Origin: Spirochaetales bacterium
GTDB taxonomy: Bacteria; Spirochaetota; Spirochaetia; DSM-27196; Alkalispirochaetaceae
Direction of reading: 5' to 3'
Length of the DNA stretch: 56,510 nucleotides
Assembly (NCBI GenBank): GCA_028282545.1
Contig: JANQHT010000074.1
Coordinates: 1 to 56,510, forward strand
A program made the translations under genes and the position numbers. Positions 49,701 to 56,510 of the stretch are shown here, piece after piece (within the stretch, counting starts at the first letter, position 1; every line of letters starts with the position of its first letter). The notes under the pieces are model-generated. The model had not been told where the DNA came from. It made no database searches and was given only the letters and a program-made list of their open reading frames with translations.

Positions 49701-51242
49701 AGTCCGCCGCCGCACCACGACATCTATTCGATCGAAGACTTGGCGCAACTGATCTTCGATTTGAAGAATGCAAACCCCAACGCCCGTATCAGCGTGAAAC
49801 TCGTGAGCGAAGTCGGCGTGGGTACCGTCGCGGCCGGCGTGGCCAAGGCGCACGCCGACCATATCCTCGTGTCGGGTCACGATGGGGGGACCGGGGCCAG
49901 CCCGTTGACGGGAATCAAGCACGCCGGCCTCCCCTGGGAGTTGGGACTCGCTGAGACGCACCAGACGCTCGTCCTCAACGACCTCCGGAGCAGGGTCGTC
50001 GTGCAGACGGACGGCCAGTTGAAAACGGGGCGGGACGTGGTGATCGCCGCGCTCCTCGGTGCGGAAGAGATGGGATTCGCCACCGGCGCCCTCGTGTCGA
50101 TGGGGTGCATCATGATGCGCAAGTGCGAAAAGAACACGTGTCCCGTGGGCATCGCTACCCAAGATGAGGAGCTGCGGCGCAAGTTCGCCGGCAGCCCGGA
50201 GCACGTCGTTCGATTTATGCAATACGTCGCCCAGGAGGCGCGAGAGATCATGGCGGAGCTCGGCTTCCGGACCATCGACGAGATGGTGGGCCGGGTGGAT
50301 ATTCTGGAAGTGGACGAACAGACGCGGAACTGGAAGGCGGAGGGCGTGGACCTCTCGCCGCTGCTCGAACCGATCGTCGTCTCCGATACGCACAGCGGTG
50401 TGATCTGCTGTGTTCCCCAAGACCACGGTATCGACGATGTCCTGGACCGGAAGCTTATCGACGCCGCGGCGCCGCTCTTTGACTCCGGCGAAGCGGTCTA
50501 CCGTTCCTTTCCCATCCGGAACACCGACCGCACGGTGGGGGCGATGTTGTCCGGGCGGATCGCGGAGCAGATTGGCCCCTACGTCCTGGAGGAAGACACC
50601 GCTGTCTTCGACTTTGCCGGAAGCGCCGGGCAGAGCTTCGGCGCGTTCCTGGCCCAGGGCGTTACGTTTTCCCTGGCCGGTGACGCCAACGATTACGTGG
50701 GAAAGGGGCTTTCCGGGGGAAAACTGGTGATTCGCCCATCCGAATCCGCCGGATACGCCGCGGAAGAGAACGTGATCATCGGAAACGTCTCTTTCTACGG
50801 CGCCACCGGTGGGAACGCCTTTATCCGGGGAATAGCGTCGGAACGCTTCTGTGTTCGAAACTCCGGCGCTGGCGTCGTGGTGGAGGGTGTCGGGCTCCAC
50901 GGGTGCGAGTACATGACCGGCGGTCGCGCCTACATCCTCGGCGGGGTTGGGCGGAATTTCGCGGCCGGAATGAGCGGGGGAATCGCCTTTGTCTGGGATC
51001 CGGCGGCCGCCCTGGAACGAAACATCAACGGTGACCTGGCGGAGATCTACCCGCTCTCCCCGGGGGACGAGGAGGACGTGCTTACCATGATCAGGGAGCA
51101 CCGTCGTCTGACCGGAAGCTCCCGGGCGGACCAGATCATCGGCGACTGGGAAACGCAACGGGGACTCTTCCGCAAGGTGGTAGCGCCGGAGTACGCCCGC
51201 GTCCTGGAGACGCAGAGGGTCCGGGAGGCTGTCCATGGGTAA
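46719..51242 (+). CDS. gltB: Glutamate synthase (NADPH) large subunit
   Basis: The 1507-aa subunit has an N-terminal glutamine amidotransferase domain with catalytic Cys22 in [12 protein letters not shown], so a 21-residue propeptide is expected to be removed. It then has the central and FMN-binding synthase domains ([63 protein letters not shown]) and the 3Fe-4S motif [12 protein letters not shown]. The C-terminal GXGXG beta-helix includes [16 protein letters not shown] and [16 protein letters not shown] at 46719 follows GAGGTG. It makes glutamate from glutamine and 2-oxoglutarate. Confidence 0.98.
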   Translation: MSGGQRPQKIGLYDPAYEHDACGVGFVAKIDGTRNHEILRQSEEILVNMSHRGAVGAEVNTGDGAGVLTALPYGLLERVVREELGVDVPPEGRLAAGVVFLSRYDEERDACKAAFERICNETGERFLAWRPVPVREAGIGPSARASQPTIEMALIVSERGGESFERNLYRIRKRAGNEIRASRIDPGNVFYVCSLSSRVIVYKGMVTPEQLFAFYADLSDPAYTTHLAMVHSRFSTNTFPSWDRAQPLRVMSHNGEINTLRGNENKMRAREGQMKSELFGDRIGDILPVVEPDLSDSGTFDNVLELLLMTGRELPEAVMMMIPEAWQTHPHMPQKGRDMYEYMSAQMEPWDGPASIVFTDGRVIGAVLDRNGLRPSRYYVTQDGTVVMASEVGVLAIEEERVASKGRLQPGRMFLVDFEQKRIVDDEELKNGIADRHPYGEWISRQKLTIGELPGAPGAPGLDEETILPRLRAFGFTIEHLQMIIKPMAETSKEPLGSMGNDTPLAVLSNQPRLVYDYFKQLFAQVTNPPIDSIREATIMSLAAYIGPEGNLLTREEHHVHRLFLEQPILTNAETAKIKSLEYRDWTSTIIDTTFRAAAGESALESAIERVCTEADEAVRAGFTVIVLSDRAVGETRAPISALLAVGAVHHRLVRTHKRTRVALVVESGEPREVHHFCTLVGYGADAVNPYLAYEAMWKLRKDGQLETTRDDRAIVDAYRAAINKGMRKVFGKMGISTLESYKGAQIFEAVGIADPVISRCFAGTASRIQGIGFEGLAREGLRRHELAFPRGNRPIGGDYLNTGDYQYRFGGEMHMWDPQSIADLQIAVRTDDYGAFKRFSERQNQRSTSQATLRGLLRLRKGTPVSIEEVEPVEAITRRFVTGAMSFGSISLEAHETLAVAMNRIGGKSNTGEGGEIPSRFIPLDNGDSKRSAIKQVASGRFGVNIDYLVNADEIQIKMAQGAKPGEGGELPGHKVFDIIAKTRFSTPGVGLISPPPHHDIYSIEDLAQLIFDLKNANPNARISVKLVSEVGVGTVAAGVAKAHADHILVSGHDGGTGASPLTGIKHAGLPWELGLAETHQTLVLNDLRSRVVVQTDGQLKTGRDVVIAALLGAEEMGFATGALVSMGCIMMRKCEKNTCPVGIATQDEELRRKFAGSPEHVVRFMQYVAQEAREIMAELGFRTIDEMVGRVDILEVDEQTRNWKAEGVDLSPLLEPIVVSDTHSGVICCVPQDHGIDDVLDRKLIDAAAPLFDSGEAVYRSFPIRNTDRTVGAMLSGRIAEQIGPYVLEEDTAVFDFAGSAGQSFGAFLAQGVTFSLAGDANDYVGKGLSGGKLVIRPSESAGYAAEENVIIGNVSFYGATGGNAFIRGIASERFCVRNSGAGVVVEGVGLHGCEYMTGGRAYILGGVGRNFAAGMSGGIAFVWDPAAALERNINGDLAEIYPLSPGDEEDVLTMIREHRRLTGSSRADQIIGDWETQRGLFRKVVAPEYARVLETQRVREAVHG

Positions 51243-52695
51243 GGCAACCGGGTTTATCGAGTACCCCCGGGAGTCGTCGGAACACGACCCCGCGCTTGAA
51301 CGAACGAGCAATTTCGACGAGTTCAAACGGGAGATGGATGACGACAAGCGGAAGGAGCAGGGTGCGCGGTGCATGGATTGCGGCGTGCCCTTCTGCCAGT
51401 CCGACTACGGATGTCCGGTGGACAACCTGATTCCCGAATGGAATGACCTTATCTATCAGGGACGCTGGGAAGAGGCGTTCTGGCGCCTTCGAAAGACGAA
51501 CAATTTTCCCGCAATCACCGGTCGCGTCTGTCCGGCGCCGTGTGAACACGCCTGTGTGCTCGGAATCAGCGAACCGCCGGTAACGATCAAGGAGAACGAA
51601 GCGGCCATTGCGGACCGTGCCTTCGAACGGGGGTTGATGTTTGCCCGCCCCCCCGAGTTCCGAACGGGTCGCCGCGTGGCGATCGTGGGGAGCGGGCCGG
51701 CCGGGCTGGCCGCGGCGGACCAGTTGAACCAAGCGGGGCACAGCGTCACCGTGTTCGAACGAGCGGACCGGATCGGCGGCCTCATGATGTACGGTATTCC
51801 AAACATGAAGCTGGACAAGGGACTGCTGCAGAAGCGCGTCGACATCATGAGCGATGAAGGCGTCGAGTTTCGAACGGGGGTCGAGGTCGGTGTGGACGAG
51901 AGACCCACGGATTTCGCTCGCCTCTTCGACGCGACCCTTATCGCCGTGGGATCGACCCGTCCGCGAGATCTTCCCGTTCCGGGGCGAGAGCTAAAGGGAG
52001 TCCACTTTGCCATGGACTTCCTCTCGCGCAATACGCGGAGCCTGCTGGACAGCAACTTCGAGGACGGCGACTATATCAACGCCGCCGGGAAAGACGTGAT
52101 CGTCATCGGCGGGGGCGACACCGGGAATGACTGCCTCGGGACGAGCGTCCGCCACGGTTGCAAGAGCCTCTTCAATTTCGAACTCATGCCGGAGCCTCCG
52201 AAAGAACGGACCGACGAGATGCCCTGGCCGCACTTCGCCCGGACCCTCAAGGTCGACTACGGCCACGAAGAGGCGGCCGCGCGATTTGGTCGCGACCCTC
52301 GCGAGTACGCCATTCTCACCAAGGAGTTCGTCGGAGAAAACGGCGTACTCACCGCGGTGCGAACGGTGCGGGTCAAGTGGACCAAGGAGCCCGGTTTGCG
52401 CCCGCAGATGGAAGAGATCCCCGGGAGCGAAGAGGAGTGGCCGGCGGACCTGGTATTCCTCGCCATGGGTTTCCTGGGACCGGAGGACATGGTGGTCGAA
52501 ACGCTCGGTGTGGATCGCGACGAGCGAAGCAACGTCCGCGCCCCCTTCGGAGAGTTCACAACGTCAATTCCGGGTGTATTTGCCGCCGGTGATTGTCGCC
52601 GGGGACAATCGCTCGTCGTCTGGGCGATCAAAGAGGGGCGGGGCGCCGCCCGCGAGATCGATCGATTCCTCATGGGGTATACCAACCTCGAGTAG
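51235..52695 (+). CDS. gltD: Glutamate synthase small subunit
   Basis: The 486-aa flavoprotein passes electrons from NAD(P)H to GltB. N-terminal cysteine motifs for two 4Fe-4S clusters are [24 protein letters not shown] and [14 protein letters not shown]. The FAD site is [17 protein letters not shown] and [15 protein letters not shown]; the NAD(P)H site is [13 protein letters not shown]; the C-terminal FAD block is [19 protein letters not shown]. It overlaps gltB by 8 bp. Confidence 0.97.
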   Translation: MGKATGFIEYPRESSEHDPALERTSNFDEFKREMDDDKRKEQGARCMDCGVPFCQSDYGCPVDNLIPEWNDLIYQGRWEEAFWRLRKTNNFPAITGRVCPAPCEHACVLGISEPPVTIKENEAAIADRAFERGLMFARPPEFRTGRRVAIVGSGPAGLAAADQLNQAGHSVTVFERADRIGGLMMYGIPNMKLDKGLLQKRVDIMSDEGVEFRTGVEVGVDERPTDFARLFDATLIAVGSTRPRDLPVPGRELKGVHFAMDFLSRNTRSLLDSNFEDGDYINAAGKDVIVIGGGDTGNDCLGTSVRHGCKSLFNFELMPEPPKERTDEMPWPHFARTLKVDYGHEEAAARFGRDPREYAILTKEFVGENGVLTAVRTVRVKWTKEPGLRPQMEEIPGSEEEWPADLVFLAMGFLGPEDMVVETLGVDRDERSNVRAPFGEFTTSIPGVFAAGDCRRGQSLVVWAIKEGRGAAREIDRFLMGYTNLE

Positions 52696-52710
52696 GCGTG
52701 GGTAGCATTT

Positions 52711-52885
52711 CTCAGTATGGACGAAGGGCGATGAGCCCTCCGACGACTATGTCTCTGTCAAACGACAGGCAGGTCTCATTTTGGAGATCACACTGCCGAA
52801 TGGAGGCGAATAGCACCAAGCGCGCCCTGAAGGAAGAACAAAACGCGTCTCTGCAGCGCAGCGAAGCCCAGCGTTTTGTTCTTCG
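52711..52885 (-). repeat. Interspersed palindromic repeat, copy C (inverted)
   Basis: Reverse-oriented relative of copies A and B; 52815-52867 matches the 53-bp core of copy A at 49 positions. The internal inverted repeat is perfect here: GAAGAACAAAACGC (52834-52847) against GCGTTTTGTTCTTC (52872-52885). One outer arm (CAGGTCTCATTTTGGAG, 52770 on) is present; the other is missing. Beyond the arm it shares with copy B a hairpin module (GAAGGGC-GAT-GAGCCCTCC region, 52724-52742). It sits between gltD and the rplU promoter. Confidence 0.75.
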
Positions 52886-52905
52886 CTCCGCACCGGTCGT
52901 TACCT

Positions 52906-52934
52906 TGACGAAGCGGTGCAAATCTGTTTAATTA
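52906..52934 (+). promoter_or_regulatory. Promoter of the rplU operon
   Basis: -35 TTGACG (52906-52911) with TTTAAT/TTAATT/TAATTA as overlapping -10 candidates at 15-17 nt spacing. It leaves a leader of about 25 nt with GGAG before the rplU ATG. Confidence 0.5.
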
Positions 52935-52962
52935 CACGCTCACGAACGTGGAGATTGATGGC

Positions 52963-53277
52963 ATGTACGCAATGGTAGAAATTTCAGGACGGCAGTACAA
53001 AGCGGAAGAGGGAACACTCCTGACCGTAGATCGACTGCCGCAGGATGAAGGTTCGGAGGTAACGTTCGACAGGGTCGTTCTCTTCCGGACGGATGAAGGC
53101 GTTACGGTTGGCACCCCCTACGTGAAGGGCGCGTCCGTGACGGCAACGGTGGAAGGGCACGGCCGCGGAGAGAAGGTCATTGTGCGCAAGTTCAAGCGCC
53201 GCAAGAACTACCACCGAACGATCGGGCACCGAAGCATGGTTTCCACGGTGCGGATCAAGGGGTTGGCCGGGGCCTGA
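52963..53277 (+). CDS. rplU: 50S ribosomal protein L21
   Basis: A 104-aa L21 with the start YAMVEISGRQYKAEEGTLLTVDRL, GTPYVKGASVTATVEGHGRGEKVIVRKFKRRKNYHRTIGHR and an Ile-Lys-Gly end. A GGAG site 9 nt upstream supports ATG 52963 over the GTG at 52948. It is the first gene of rplU-prp-rpmA-obgE-nadD-yqeK-LCP. Confidence 0.97.
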   Translation: MYAMVEISGRQYKAEEGTLLTVDRLPQDEGSEVTFDRVVLFRTDEGVTVGTPYVKGASVTATVEGHGRGEKVIVRKFKRRKNYHRTIGHRSMVSTVRIKGLAGA

Positions 53278-53283
53278 CGCCGC

Positions 53284-53628
53284 GTGATCCGCGTTCGGCT
53301 CATGGCATCCGGAGACGGATACGTTTGTATCGAATCGGACGGGCACGCACCGACGCGGGACGGACACGACAGCGCGCCCTGCGCTGTGGTATCCACGCTG
53401 GTCCGGGCCTTTGGCGAGACGGTCGCGCAGTGCCGGGACTGTCTCGTTTCCGGCGACGCGCCGCATCCGGGCCGTTTCGTTGCAGAAGTCCGCGCCCGGA
53501 ACAGGCGGGCCCGGAGGTGGCTTTCCGGTGTCGCCGCGGTAACAGCGCGCCAGTTCGCCTTGGCAGCTGCGGCATACCCGGACCAGATTTTGTACGAGTA
53601 CGTTGAGGAGCAGATAGATGGCACATAA
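53284..53628 (+). CDS. prp: Prp-type (YsxB) ribosomal-processing cysteine protease homologue
   Basis: A 114-aa protein between L21 and L27. It has the Prp catalytic pattern: His in GHAPTRDG and Cys in [10 protein letters not shown], 12 residues apart as in the Staphylococcus enzyme. In Firmicutes Prp removes an N-terminal extension from L27. The L27 encoded next has no such extension, so the substrate here is unclear. It starts at GTG 53284, 6 bp after rplU, and overlaps rpmA by 11 bp. Confidence 0.85.
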   Translation: MIRVRLMASGDGYVCIESDGHAPTRDGHDSAPCAVVSTLVRAFGETVAQCRDCLVSGDAPHPGRFVAEVRARNRRARRWLSGVAAVTARQFALAAAAYPDQILYEYVEEQIDGT

Positions 53629-53875
53629 AAAGGGTGGCGGTAGTTCAAAGAACGGACGTGATTCCAATTCGCAACGGCTAGGAGTGAAGCGTTTCGGAGG
53701 CGAGGTAGTCACCGCCGGATCGATCATCGTCCGGCAGCGCGGGACGCGTATCCACCCCGGCGAGTTTGTAGGTCGCGGAAAGGACGACACGCTCTTTGCC
53801 AAGGCGGACGGCACCGTCACGTTCCACTCGCGGAACGGAAAGAAACTCGTTTCCATCGTCCCTGCCGGAGAATAG
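53618..53875 (+). CDS. rpmA: 50S ribosomal protein L27
   Basis: An 85-aa L27: [28 protein letters not shown], then [30 protein letters not shown]. An in-frame TAG directly precedes the ATG (53615-53617), so there can be no N-terminal extension for Prp to cut. A GAGGAG ribosome-binding site lies inside the prp 3' end. Confidence 0.97.
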   Translation: MAHKKGGGSSKNGRDSNSQRLGVKRFGGEVVTAGSIIVRQRGTRIHPGEFVGRGKDDTLFAKADGTVTFHSRNGKKLVSIVPAGE

Positions 53876-53887
53876 CGCTCTCCCTCG

Positions 53888-54880
53888 ATGTTTGTTGACG
53901 AGGCTACCATCGTCGTCCGGTCCGGTGCCGGAGGGCGTGGCGCCGTCTCGTTCAGACGTGAAAAGTACATACCCCGGGGCGGTCCCGACGGCGGTGACGG
54001 CGGGCGCGGTGGGGACGTTGTCTTTGTCGTCCGGCAGAACGTCAAAACCCTCGCAGCGCTGCGCGTGAACGGGCGGTACAACGCCGGCAACGGCGCCGGC
54101 GGGGCGGGGCGCCTCATGACCGGGCGCGACGGGAAGGACGTGCAAATCGTCGTACCGCCGGGAACGGTCGTTCTCGACGCCGAATCGCGAGATCTCCTGC
54201 TGGACCTCACCACACCGGGCAGGCGGAGCGTTCTCTTACAGGGCGGGCGCGGCGGCAAGGGCAACGCGCACTTCAAGTCGTCCAGAATCCAGGCACCTCG
54301 ATTCGCCCAACCGGGAGAGGATGGTGAAGAGCGAACCGTCGTTGTCGAACTGCGCATCATCGCCGACATCGGTTTTGTGGGCCTCCCCAATGCGGGGAAG
54401 TCGACCCTCCTCAAGGTTCTCACCGCTGCAAAACCGCGCGTTGCCTCCTATCCGTTTACGACGCTTGTCCCAAACCTCGGCGTCATGCGCGTCCACGACC
54501 ACGACGTAGTCCTCGCCGATATTCCCGGTCTGATTGCGGGAGCGTCAGGCGGTGCCGGGTTGGGGACGCGGTTCCTGAAACACCTCTCGCGGACGGTGGG
54601 ACTCGCCTTCGTTCTCGACCTAAGCGATGATCCCGTTTCCGCGCTGGCGACCCTGGAAGCGGAGGTGAAAGCGTACGGAGCCGGCCTGGCGACGAAGGAA
54701 TCGGTGGTGTTCCTCAACAAGAGCGATCTCGATCCAGAGGGCGAACTGGCGCGGCGGTTCTTTCGCGAAGTGAAGCGTGACCGCGTGGTGGTCCTGTCGG
54801 CGGCGACCGGTCACAACCTGGAGGGTGCCCGGAGGGTGCTCTATGACCTCGCCACGGCCCCGGAGAGGGGCGAGCAGTGA
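53888..54880 (+). CDS. obgE: Obg-family GTPase (CgtA/ObgE)
   Basis: The 330-aa GTPase acts in large-subunit maturation and stress control. It has the glycine-rich Obg fold (residues 1-157: GAGGRGAVSFRREKYIPRGGPDGGDGGRGGDV) and a G domain with GLPNAGKST (G1), DIPGLIAGASGGAGLG (G3), NKSDL (G4) and LSAATG (G5). No C-terminal OCT domain is present. It follows rpmA by 12 bp and its stop overlaps nadD (GTGA). Confidence 0.96.
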   Translation: MFVDEATIVVRSGAGGRGAVSFRREKYIPRGGPDGGDGGRGGDVVFVVRQNVKTLAALRVNGRYNAGNGAGGAGRLMTGRDGKDVQIVVPPGTVVLDAESRDLLLDLTTPGRRSVLLQGGRGGKGNAHFKSSRIQAPRFAQPGEDGEERTVVVELRIIADIGFVGLPNAGKSTLLKVLTAAKPRVASYPFTTLVPNLGVMRVHDHDVVLADIPGLIAGASGGAGLGTRFLKHLSRTVGLAFVLDLSDDPVSALATLEAEVKAYGAGLATKESVVFLNKSDLDPEGELARRFFREVKRDRVVVLSAATGHNLEGARRVLYDLATAPERGEQ

Positions 54881-55461
54881 CCGGTGGTACGATAGTCTAC
54901 GGCGGGTCCTTTGACCCGATCCATCGGGGCCACCTCCGCATCGCAAAACTGGCCCTGCTCCTCCCGGAGTGGCGCCGGGTCGTCTTCGTTCCGGCGGGGC
55001 AAAATCCGCTCAAAACCCACTCTCCCGTGGCGGGAGAGCGGGACCGCTTCGAAATGGTTTCGCGGGCAATCGCGGAAGAGTCGGGATTTTCCGTGAGCGA
55101 TATCGAACTGGGGCGCGGGGGCGTTTCGTTTACGTACGAGACGGTCCAGGCGTTCCGCGAGAGTGGAGAGACATCCCTGGCGCTTCTCGTCGGCGACGAC
55201 CTAGTGGACCAGCTTGACCGGTGGCACCGTTCCGAAGAGCTGCTCCGCGGCGTGCACGTGATCGTAGCAACCCGGGGTGGGTTCGACGGAGACCGCCTGA
55301 AGGAGCGTTCCTTTCCAATGGGGTACACCCTCCTGAAGAACGACGCCCTAACCGTATCGTCGTCCGGTGTCCGTGAGGCGGCCAGGGCCGACACCGCCAT
55401 CGATCACCTCGTACCGGAGGTCGTAGCGGCATACATCGCCGAGAGGGGTATCTATGCGTAA
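54877..55461 (+). CDS. nadD: Nicotinate-nucleotide adenylyltransferase
   Basis: A 194-aa nucleotidyltransferase of NAD synthesis. It shows YGGSFDPIHRGHLRIA (HxGH), VPAGQNPLKTHSP, DIELGRGGVSFTYETVQ and the ISSTxIR-like VSSSGVREA. GTG start overlaps the obgE stop. Followed by yqeK with an 8-bp overlap, the usual neighbour in many bacteria. Confidence 0.95.
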   Translation: MTGGTIVYGGSFDPIHRGHLRIAKLALLLPEWRRVVFVPAGQNPLKTHSPVAGERDRFEMVSRAIAEESGFSVSDIELGRGGVSFTYETVQAFRESGETSLALLVGDDLVDQLDRWHRSEELLRGVHVIVATRGGFDGDRLKERSFPMGYTLLKNDALTVSSSGVREAARADTAIDHLVPEVVAAYIAERGIYA

Positions 55462-56026
55462 CGGGATCGAGGTGATTGAGCGGCAAAACCGCGAGCGCCT
55501 CTCAAAAAAACGGCGCAAACACATCGATCGGGTTCGGCGTACCGCGGCAGAGCTGGCCGAACGCTTCGGGATACGTCCTGGGCCGGTGGACATCGCGGCG
55601 GTTGTACACGACATGGATCGTGAAACCCCTACCGGTGAACTGCTCCGAATGGCAAAAACGAACGGCCTTGAACTCGTACGATCGGACCTGGACAATCCCG
55701 TGCTGCTCCACGGCCCAGTGGCGGCGTGGCGACTGGAGAATGAATTCGGCGTGTTCGACCGGGATATCATCGAAGCGGTGCGGTGCCACACCTTCGGGCA
55801 CACCGGTCTGGGCGCCGTGGGTCACGTCATCTTTGCGGCGGACTACTTGGAACCCGGGAGGGCGTATCTCACCGATCGCGAGCGATCGGCGATATTGATG
55901 CGGGCGACGCTGGCGGAAGTGGTATGCGCCGTCATCGATCACAACCGCGCTCGGTACGGATCACTGGACAGTCGAACCGCCGCGATGTATCAAGAACTGA
56001 CGGAGAGCGGTACGTGGCGCGCCTAG
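55454..56026 (+). CDS. yqeK: YqeK-type HD-domain Ap4A hydrolase
   Basis: The 190-aa HD-domain protein has the metal ligands in KKRRKHIDRVRRTAAELA, VVHDMDRE, LLHGPVAAWRLENEFG and VRCHTFGHTGLGAVGHVIFAADYLEPGR. YqeK family members split diadenosine tetraphosphate symmetrically. It is placed between nadD and an LCP-family gene and overlaps the latter by 13 bp. Confidence 0.92.
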   Translation: MRNGIEVIERQNRERLSKKRRKHIDRVRRTAAELAERFGIRPGPVDIAAVVHDMDRETPTGELLRMAKTNGLELVRSDLDNPVLLHGPVAAWRLENEFGVFDRDIIEAVRCHTFGHTGLGAVGHVIFAADYLEPGRAYLTDRERSAILMRATLAEVVCAVIDHNRARYGSLDSRTAAMYQELTESGTWRA

Positions 56027-56510
56027 TCGATACAACAACACTCTTCCTCTTTCTCATCGCGGCGGTACTCGGAGGGACCGGTGTAGTCCTGTACTTTCAA
56101 CTCCAAACCGACGAAGTGTCTACCTACCTTGACGAAAACGATACCCTCCGGATCCTGTTCGTTGTCCACGAGGACAACCAACCGCGTCTTTCGTCTCTTC
56201 TCTTCCTGCACCCGGACAACGGCCGGGTCGCGATCCTGGACATACCCCGCAACCTCGGCACGGTGATCCCCGGTGAAGAACGAATCGACGGAATCGGCAC
56301 GCTCTTCGACGCGGATGACCCGATGCCGTACCGCACCTCCGTTGAACACTTTGTCGCCCAGGAGGTTGGATTCCACCTGGTGTTCTCGGTGGAAGAGCTC
56401 CAGGCGTTTATCGACCTGGTCGGAGGAATCCAGGTGTTCGTGATCAGTGATTACGCCGCAACCAACGAACCGATGCTGCTGCCGTCGGGCAACGTGGTCC
56501 TGGACGGCAC
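56014..56510 (+). CDS. LytR-CpsA-Psr (LCP) family protein, 5' part
   Basis: An open frame from GTG 56014 runs off the window (165 codons visible). A single N-terminal transmembrane helix (TLFLFLIAAVLGGTGVVLYF) is followed by an LCP domain: LRILFVVHEDNQPRLSSLLFLH, VAILDIPRNLGTVI, RIDGIGTLF and IDLVGGIQVFV. LCP proteins attach glycopolymers to the wall in Gram-positives; in spirochaetes the target is unknown. It overlaps yqeK and probably belongs to the same operon. Confidence 0.8.
   Translation, partial: MARLVDTTTLFLFLIAAVLGGTGVVLYFQLQTDEVSTYLDENDTLRILFVVHEDNQPRLSSLLFLHPDNGRVAILDIPRNLGTVIPGEERIDGIGTLFDADDPMPYRTSVEHFVAQEVGFHLVFSVEELQAFIDLVGGIQVFVISDYAATNEPMLLPSGNVVLDG

Noticed and set aside
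49476..51374. A 632-codon open frame on the minus strand opposite gltB
   Set aside because: It is antisense to the conserved glutamate synthase frame; high GC and codon bias keep the complementary frame open. No domain or signal is recognisable in it.

Overview
The window is a GC-rich, gene-dense chromosomal segment that most likely comes from a free-living, flagellated spirochaete (family level uncertain). The case rests on a P83/P100-type antigen gene, two large proteins of spirochaete-restricted type (6569-8485 and the DUF5312-like 43070-44767), short spirochaete-style lipoboxes, and flagellar rod genes beside general housekeeping genes. No phage, insertion sequence with transposase, or CRISPR array was seen. 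The only foreign-looking material is a decayed VOC/PhnB fragment and a three-copy, MITE-like intergenic repeat.

Layout. 1-13.5 kb: HslO (cut by the window edge), CapA-type phosphoesterase, aldo/keto reductase, Nudix hydrolase; a minus-strand operon DUF1820 > 88-aa protein > SDR; MutM, a solute-binding protein and a 75-aa protein; a 638-aa unknown; then a plus-strand run of lipoprotein, HEAT-repeat protein, FAH-family enzyme, thymidine-kinase-like protein and a VUT/YhhQ transporter. 13.5-24 kb: P83/P100-like protein, ParB-domain protein, penicillin-binding protein 1A, and a seven-gene minus-strand envelope operon (mlaE-mlaF-mlaD-TPR lipoprotein-small membrane ORF-LysM/M23 peptidase-PEGA protein) ending at a strong terminator. 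24-31.6 kb: two cyclic-nucleotide-binding proteins, tRNA-Thr, flgF-flgG-flgJ, a sigma-70-family factor behind a near-perfect sigma-54 promoter, a polysaccharide deacetylase, tsaD, apt, tRNA-Gln, tRNA-Glu. 32-41 kb: a complete mannitol PTS operon (mtlA-EIIA-ptsH-ptsI-mtlR-mtlD), where mtlD carries a C-terminal Phd/YefM antitoxin-like domain, followed by a CBS/DHH pyrophosphatase-like protein. 41-53 kb: citramalate synthase with an isoleucine-codon leader peptide and attenuator, DUF5312-like protein, argS, and gltB-gltD behind a second sigma-54 promoter. 53-56.5 kb: rplU-prp-rpmA-obgE-nadD-yqeK-LCP.

The most notable systems are: (1) a sigma-54 promoter driving a sigma-70-family factor, which parallels the Borrelia RpoN-RpoS cascade; (2) the MtlD-antitoxin fusion; (3) a leader-peptide attenuator on citramalate synthase; (4) a repeated promoter layout in which the -10 box lies only 5-10 nt before the start codon with no Shine-Dalgarno sequence, implying many leaderless mRNAs; (5) a three-copy palindromic intergenic repeat. 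All functional calls come from reading motifs; no database search or folding program was run.
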